Shown: piece after piece, positions 61,132 to 64,000 of the stretch | Position numbering within the stretch: the stretch's first letter is position 1 | Layout of the letters: every line of letters begins with the position of its first letter | Source: Fervidicoccaceae archaeon | GTDB lineage: Archaea > Thermoproteota > Thermoprotei_A > Sulfolobales > Fervidicoccaceae | Reading direction: 5' to 3' | Assembly (NCBI GenBank): GCA_038734945.1 | Contig: JAVYOA010000001.1 | Coordinates: 62,001 to 126,000, forward strand | DNA: 64,000 bases | The notes under the pieces: model-generated | Seen by the model: only the letters and a program-made list of their open reading frames with translations | Told to the model about the DNA's origin: nothing | The model's database searches: none | Made by a program: the position numbers and the translations under genes

Positions 61132-62160
61132 TTGTCAAGAGAGGAGATCCCGAGAGAGAAACTTCTGTGGATGTATGAGACGATGGTGAGGATAAGGAAG
61201 AGCGAGGAAGAGGCTTCCAGGCATTTCGCCCAGGGAAAGATCCCAGGATTCGTGCATCTCTATGCGGGCGAAGAGGCCGTGGCTGTAGGTGCCATGGCCA
61301 ATTTGAGGGATGATGATGTCATAACGAGCACGCACAGAGGCCACGGACACTTCATTGCAAAGGGAGGGTCCCTGAAGGAAATGTGGGCAGAGCTCTACGG
61401 AAAGAGAACAGGCGTATGCAAGGGGAAAGGAGGATCAATGCATATAGCAGATCTGAGGAAAGGAGAGCTGGGGGCAAATGGAATAGTGGGAGGGGGAATT
61501 CCCCATGCTGTTGGAGCAGGTCTGGCCTTCAAGCTATCTAAGTCGGATAGAGTAGCAGTTGCATTCTTTGGGGACGGTGCTTCCAATCAGCAGAACTTCC
61601 ACGAAGGGCTCAATCTGGCATCGATATGGAAGCTCCCCGTTATATTCATTTGTGAAAATAATCAATATCAGATTTCTCTTCACTATTCAAAGCAGCAAGC
61701 AATAAGGAGTGTTGCTGAGAGGGGGAGTGCCTACGGCGTTCCAGGAGTGGAAGTGGATGGGCAGGATGTCCTTGCTGTATACGAAGTAGTAAGAGAGGCT
61801 GTAGATAGAGCAAGAAGGGGAGAGGGGCCTACCCTGATTGAGGCAAAAACATATAGGTACTTGGGTCACTTTGAGGGAGATCCTCAGGTCTACAGGAAGA
61901 GGGAAGAGGTTGAATGGTGGAAAAAGAACAAGGACCCAATAGAGCTATTTAAGAGAAGGCTTCTGGACATGGGCATAGCTAAGGAGGAGGAGCTGAGAGA
62001 TATAGATAGCAGAGTTGAAAGAGAAGTACAGGATGCTGTTAGGTTCGCTGAGGAGAGCCCGTATCCGAATCCTGAGGAGCTTTATGAGGATGTCTTCTCC
62101 ACTCCAACGAGAGGGGTTCTTGTTTGGAAGTGGGGGTCTGAGGTGAGGTCGCATGGGTGA
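61132..62160 (+). CDS. Thiamine-pyrophosphate 2-oxoacid/acetoin dehydrogenase E1 alpha
   Basis: 342 residues from TTG 61132. DDVITSTHRGHGHFIAKGG and GKGGSMHIADLRKGELGANGIVG are typical of acetoin dehydrogenase alpha, and the TPP motif FFGDGASNQ...CENNQ is intact. With E1 beta it decarboxylates a 2-oxoacid or cleaves acetoin and passes the acyl group to lipoate. The operon continues with E1 beta, a DUF6506 protein, a lipoyl protein and E2. Substrate choice (acetoin, pyruvate or branched-chain 2-oxoacids) is not settled by sequence alone. Confidence 0.9.
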   Translation: MSREEIPREKLLWMYETMVRIRKSEEEASRHFAQGKIPGFVHLYAGEEAVAVGAMANLRDDDVITSTHRGHGHFIAKGGSLKEMWAELYGKRTGVCKGKGGSMHIADLRKGELGANGIVGGGIPHAVGAGLAFKLSKSDRVAVAFFGDGASNQQNFHEGLNLASIWKLPVIFICENNQYQISLHYSKQQAIRSVAERGSAYGVPGVEVDGQDVLAVYEVVREAVDRARRGEGPTLIEAKTYRYLGHFEGDPQVYRKREEVEWWKKNKDPIELFKRRLLDMGIAKEEELRDIDSRVEREVQDAVRFAEESPYPNPEELYEDVFSTPTRGVLVWKWGSEVRSHG

Positions 62161-63139
62161 AAGAATCATAACGTTTGCTGAAGCGCTTAATGAAGCTCTG
62201 GACATAATGATGGCGAAGGATGAAAAGGTCATTGTGATGGGAGAGGATGTTGGAGTATATGGAGGGGTTTTTGGGGTAACTAAGGGACTCATAGAGAAGT
62301 ACGGACCAGAAAGAGTTAGAGACACACCAATAGCAGAGAGCGGGTTCATAGGCGCTGGCGTTGGAGCTGCTGCTATGGGCTACAGGCCGGTGGTTGAACT
62401 CATGTTCATAGATTTCCTTGGAGTTGCCTTCGATCAGATTTACAACCAGGCAGCGAAGATTAGATACATGTTTGGAGGAAGGGCCAAGATACCGATGGTC
62501 CTCAGAACCGTGGCAGGAGCGGGGTTCAGCGCTGCTGCACAGCACAGTCAGTCGCTGCATTCTATTTTCATCCACGTCCCAGGACTGAAGGTGGTCATGC
62601 CGTCCACTCCCTATGATGCAAAGGGACTCCTAATTGCGAGTATAAAGGACGACGATCCAGTCATCTTCATTGAGCACAAGGGTCTCTATGGAACTAAGGG
62701 GCCTGTACCAAAGGATGAGTATGAGGTCCCCCTGGGAGTGGCAGATGTTAAGAGAAGGGGGAAGGATGTAACAGTTGTTGCCACAGCAGCTATGGTCCAC
62801 AAGTCCCTTGCAGTGGCTGAAAGGCTCTCGAGAGAGGGGATAGATGTTGAAGTCATAGATCCGAGGACATTGAAGCCTATCGATGCTGATATGATACTCA
62901 GCTCAATTAGAAAGACTGGAAGGCTTGTTGTGGTTGATGAGGGCTATCCAAGGTGCAGCTTCGCTACAGATATAGCTGCTATGGCTGCCAGCATGGCCTT
63001 CAAGAGCCTCAGGGCTCCTGTAAAGCTGGTAACGCCCCCTGACACGCCTGTTCCCTTTAGCCCAGCCCTCGAGGAAAAGTGGATACCAAGCGAAGCGGAT
63101 ATAGAGAAGGCTATTAGGAGTACCATGGAGGATAAATGA
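62153..63139 (+). CDS. 2-oxoacid/acetoin dehydrogenase E1 beta
   Basis: 328 residues from ATG 62153, overlapping the E1 alpha gene by eight bases. RVRDTPIAESGFIGAGVGAA, ELMFIDFLGVAFDQIYNQAA and EVIDPRTLKPIDADMI are the family marks; the C-terminal transketolase domain is complete (AAMAASMAFKSL, DTPVPFSPALEEKWIPS). It forms an alpha2beta2 tetramer with E1 alpha and binds TPP between the subunits. Confidence 0.92.
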   Translation: MGERIITFAEALNEALDIMMAKDEKVIVMGEDVGVYGGVFGVTKGLIEKYGPERVRDTPIAESGFIGAGVGAAAMGYRPVVELMFIDFLGVAFDQIYNQAAKIRYMFGGRAKIPMVLRTVAGAGFSAAAQHSQSLHSIFIHVPGLKVVMPSTPYDAKGLLIASIKDDDPVIFIEHKGLYGTKGPVPKDEYEVPLGVADVKRRGKDVTVVATAAMVHKSLAVAERLSREGIDVEVIDPRTLKPIDADMILSSIRKTGRLVVVDEGYPRCSFATDIAAMAASMAFKSLRAPVKLVTPPDTPVPFSPALEEKWIPSEADIEKAIRSTMEDK

Positions 63140-63140
63140 G

Positions 63141-63452
63141 ATGGGAGAAAGAATAAAGGCTGCTTTCATTTTCATTGCCCCAGGCGCCAAGAGCGATAGG
63201 GATAGCGCCTTTGTGAGGACCCCCGCTGTTGATCTTGAGGTCCACGGAGTTAGCAGCTACGAGGAGGCTGCAGCTCTGGCTAAAAAGCTAGTTGAAGATG
63301 GAGTTTCTGTAATCGAGCTTTGTGGCGGGTTTGGAAACAGAGGAGTAGCTATTGTATCAGAGGCTGTGGCAGGGAAGGCTAAGGTTGGAGCAGTCAGATT
63401 CGATGTTCATCCAGCTCTGGGTGGACGCAGTGGGGATGAACTGTTCAAATAA
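63141..63452 (+). CDS. DUF6506-family small protein in a dehydrogenase operon
   Basis: 103 residues: IKAAFIFIAPGAKSDRDSAFV, then SSYEEAAALAKKLVEDGVSVIELCGGF and VGAVRFDVHPALGGRSGDELF, matching the DUF6506 family as I recall it. A small alpha/beta protein with Cys in ELCGGFG. It lies between E1 beta and the lipoyl protein, one base after the E1 beta stop, so it is very likely cotranscribed. A role as accessory or regulator of the complex is inference. Confidence 0.65.
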   Translation: MGERIKAAFIFIAPGAKSDRDSAFVRTPAVDLEVHGVSSYEEAAALAKKLVEDGVSVIELCGGFGNRGVAIVSEAVAGKAKVGAVRFDVHPALGGRSGDELFK

Positions 63453-63491
63453 TTTTTTTCAATAAATATTCTGAGTGGGGAGTGAGATTTA

Positions 63492-63734
63492 ATGGTTGAA
63501 ATTAATGTGGTCATGCCCAAGCTTGGTTTAACCATGAGGAGCGGAACAATAGTGGAGTGGCTGAAGAAGGAGGGGGATATGGTCAGGAAGGATGAGGCGC
63601 TGGCAACAATTGAGACTGGAAAGATTAGTGGAGAGATAAGATCCCCAGATGATGGAGTGCTGAAGAAGATCTTGAGGAAGAGCGGGGAGGAAGTTCCTGT
63701 GGGAGAGATAGTAGCAGTAATTGAGAAGGAGTGA
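63492..63734 (+). CDS. Stand-alone lipoyl/biotinyl carrier domain protein
   Basis: 80 residues forming exactly one lipoyl domain: VVMPKLGLTMRSGTIVEWLKKEGDMV, DEALATIETGKISGEIRSPDDG with the attachment Lys in ETGKIS, and LKKILRKSGEEVPVGEIVAVI. In most 2-oxoacid dehydrogenases this domain is fused to the E2 N-terminus; here it is a separate gene just before E2 and probably swings between E1 and E2 as a carrier protein. ATG at 63492. Confidence 0.88.
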   Translation: MVEINVVMPKLGLTMRSGTIVEWLKKEGDMVRKDEALATIETGKISGEIRSPDDGVLKKILRKSGEEVPVGEIVAVIEKE

Positions 63735-63740
63735 AGAGCA

Positions 63741-64000
63741 ATGAATCAAGACGAGGAAGCTCTGAAATTTATGATGGAGCAGTATGATATTAAGGAGGAA
63801 GATGTTAGGAAAAGATTTGGAAAGTTTGATAGAGAAAGTGTAGAGAGATACATTGAAGAAGTGTTCCTACCAAAGATCAGGGAGAAAAGGAAGATAATAG
63901 GAATTAGGAAGACAATTGCTGATAATCTCTACAGAAGCTACAGCCAGGCTGTTCATGTGACGCTGAACATGGAAGTTAGCATGGAGAGGCTTCTGGCAAG
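63741..64000 (+). CDS. Dihydrolipoamide acyltransferase (E2) without lipoyl domain, partial
   Basis: About 86 codons to the window end. It starts six bases after the lipoyl protein stop: ATG, then EEALKFMMEQYDIKEEDVRKRF (degenerate subunit-binding helix), then IREKRKIIGIRKTIADNLYRSYSQAVHVTLNMEVSMERLLA, which matches the start of the E2 catalytic domain. The His-containing active-site end lies outside the window. The missing N-terminal lipoyl domain is supplied by the previous gene. GAGCA-type spacing precedes the ATG. Confidence 0.82.
   Translation, partial: MNQDEEALKFMMEQYDIKEEDVRKRFGKFDRESVERYIEEVFLPKIREKRKIIGIRKTIADNLYRSYSQAVHVTLNMEVSMERLLA

Noticed and set aside
1-64000. CRISPR arrays, rRNA genes, intact insertion sequences
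   Set aside because: No regularly spaced direct repeats, rRNA stretches or transposase genes were seen on either strand.

Overview
The window comes from a thermophilic archaeon of the Thermoproteota (Crenarchaeota). The strongest evidence is a Cren7 chromatin gene (32942-33124, minus). Supporting evidence is an archaeal tRNA-Ala without encoded CCA, TiaS, Tsr3, an archaeal-type GlyRS, S17e, a homomeric-type tRNA splicing endonuclease, a mre11-rad50-nurA-herA operon, TATA-box promoters, GGTG-type ribosome binding sites and frequent GTG/TTG starts. The genus cannot be fixed by reading alone; a Fervidicoccales, Acidilobales or Desulfurococcales relative is only a guess.

Layout. 1-2058: branched-chain amino acid type ABC transporter (permease cut by the window edge, solute-binding protein). 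2191-3612: MFS exporter. 3831-3903: tRNA-Ala(CGC). 3951-9446: translation and RNA modification genes (Tsr3, TiaS, S17e, a Cgi121-like KEOPS subunit) mixed with beta-RFAP synthase, a ubiquitin-like MoaD protein and a phosphoribosyltransferase. 9601-9711: a 36-codon gene for a protein made almost only of Glu and Trp. 10318-16503: molybdenum/tungsten cofactor cluster (two MoeA, one fused to a periplasmic-binding-like domain; MoaB, E, D, C, A; a further MoaD-like protein). 16641-23139: GlyRS, several unrecognised small proteins, a DUF47/PhoU-like protein, EndA and a MoeB/ThiF E1-like enzyme. 23248-25099: ferredoxin and LivF/LivG ATPases, which may serve the transporter at the left edge. 25384-32873: YdjM-like protein, HerA, NurA, Rad50 and Mre11. 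33194-37255: nitroreductase, PreA-like flavoprotein and EtfBA.

37356-42073 looks like an archaeal bundling pilus (AbpA/TasA-like) locus: a small pilin-like protein, a larger one carrying the same domain plus an SdrD-B domain, a dedicated signal peptidase, a DUF5305 protein and a winged-helix regulator. 42819-46744 encodes a four-subunit cytosolic [NiFe] (sulf)hydrogenase whose large subunit has no C-terminal extension. 46755-51433 is a MacB-like ABC system with a 909-residue surface protein between ATPase and permease genes. 51696-54946 is an A+T-rich three-gene four-carbon sugar-acid operon (KdgT-like permease, DtnK-type kinase, PdxA2-type dehydrogenase) that looks imported. The right end holds an MFS transporter, thymidine kinase, TldD/TldE, a NifX-like protein, a Nudix hydrolase, and a 2-oxoacid/acetoin dehydrogenase operon in which the lipoyl domain is a separate 80-residue protein and a DUF6506 gene is inserted.

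Three related ~30-40 bp hairpin repeats (two in tandem at 22279-22358, one at 37239-37268 that supplies the etfA stop codon) may be leftover ends of IS200/IS605-type elements. Two gene-free stretches (42074-42797 and 60649-61131) contain interrupted coding-like segments that may be decayed genes. No rRNA, CRISPR array or intact insertion sequence was seen.
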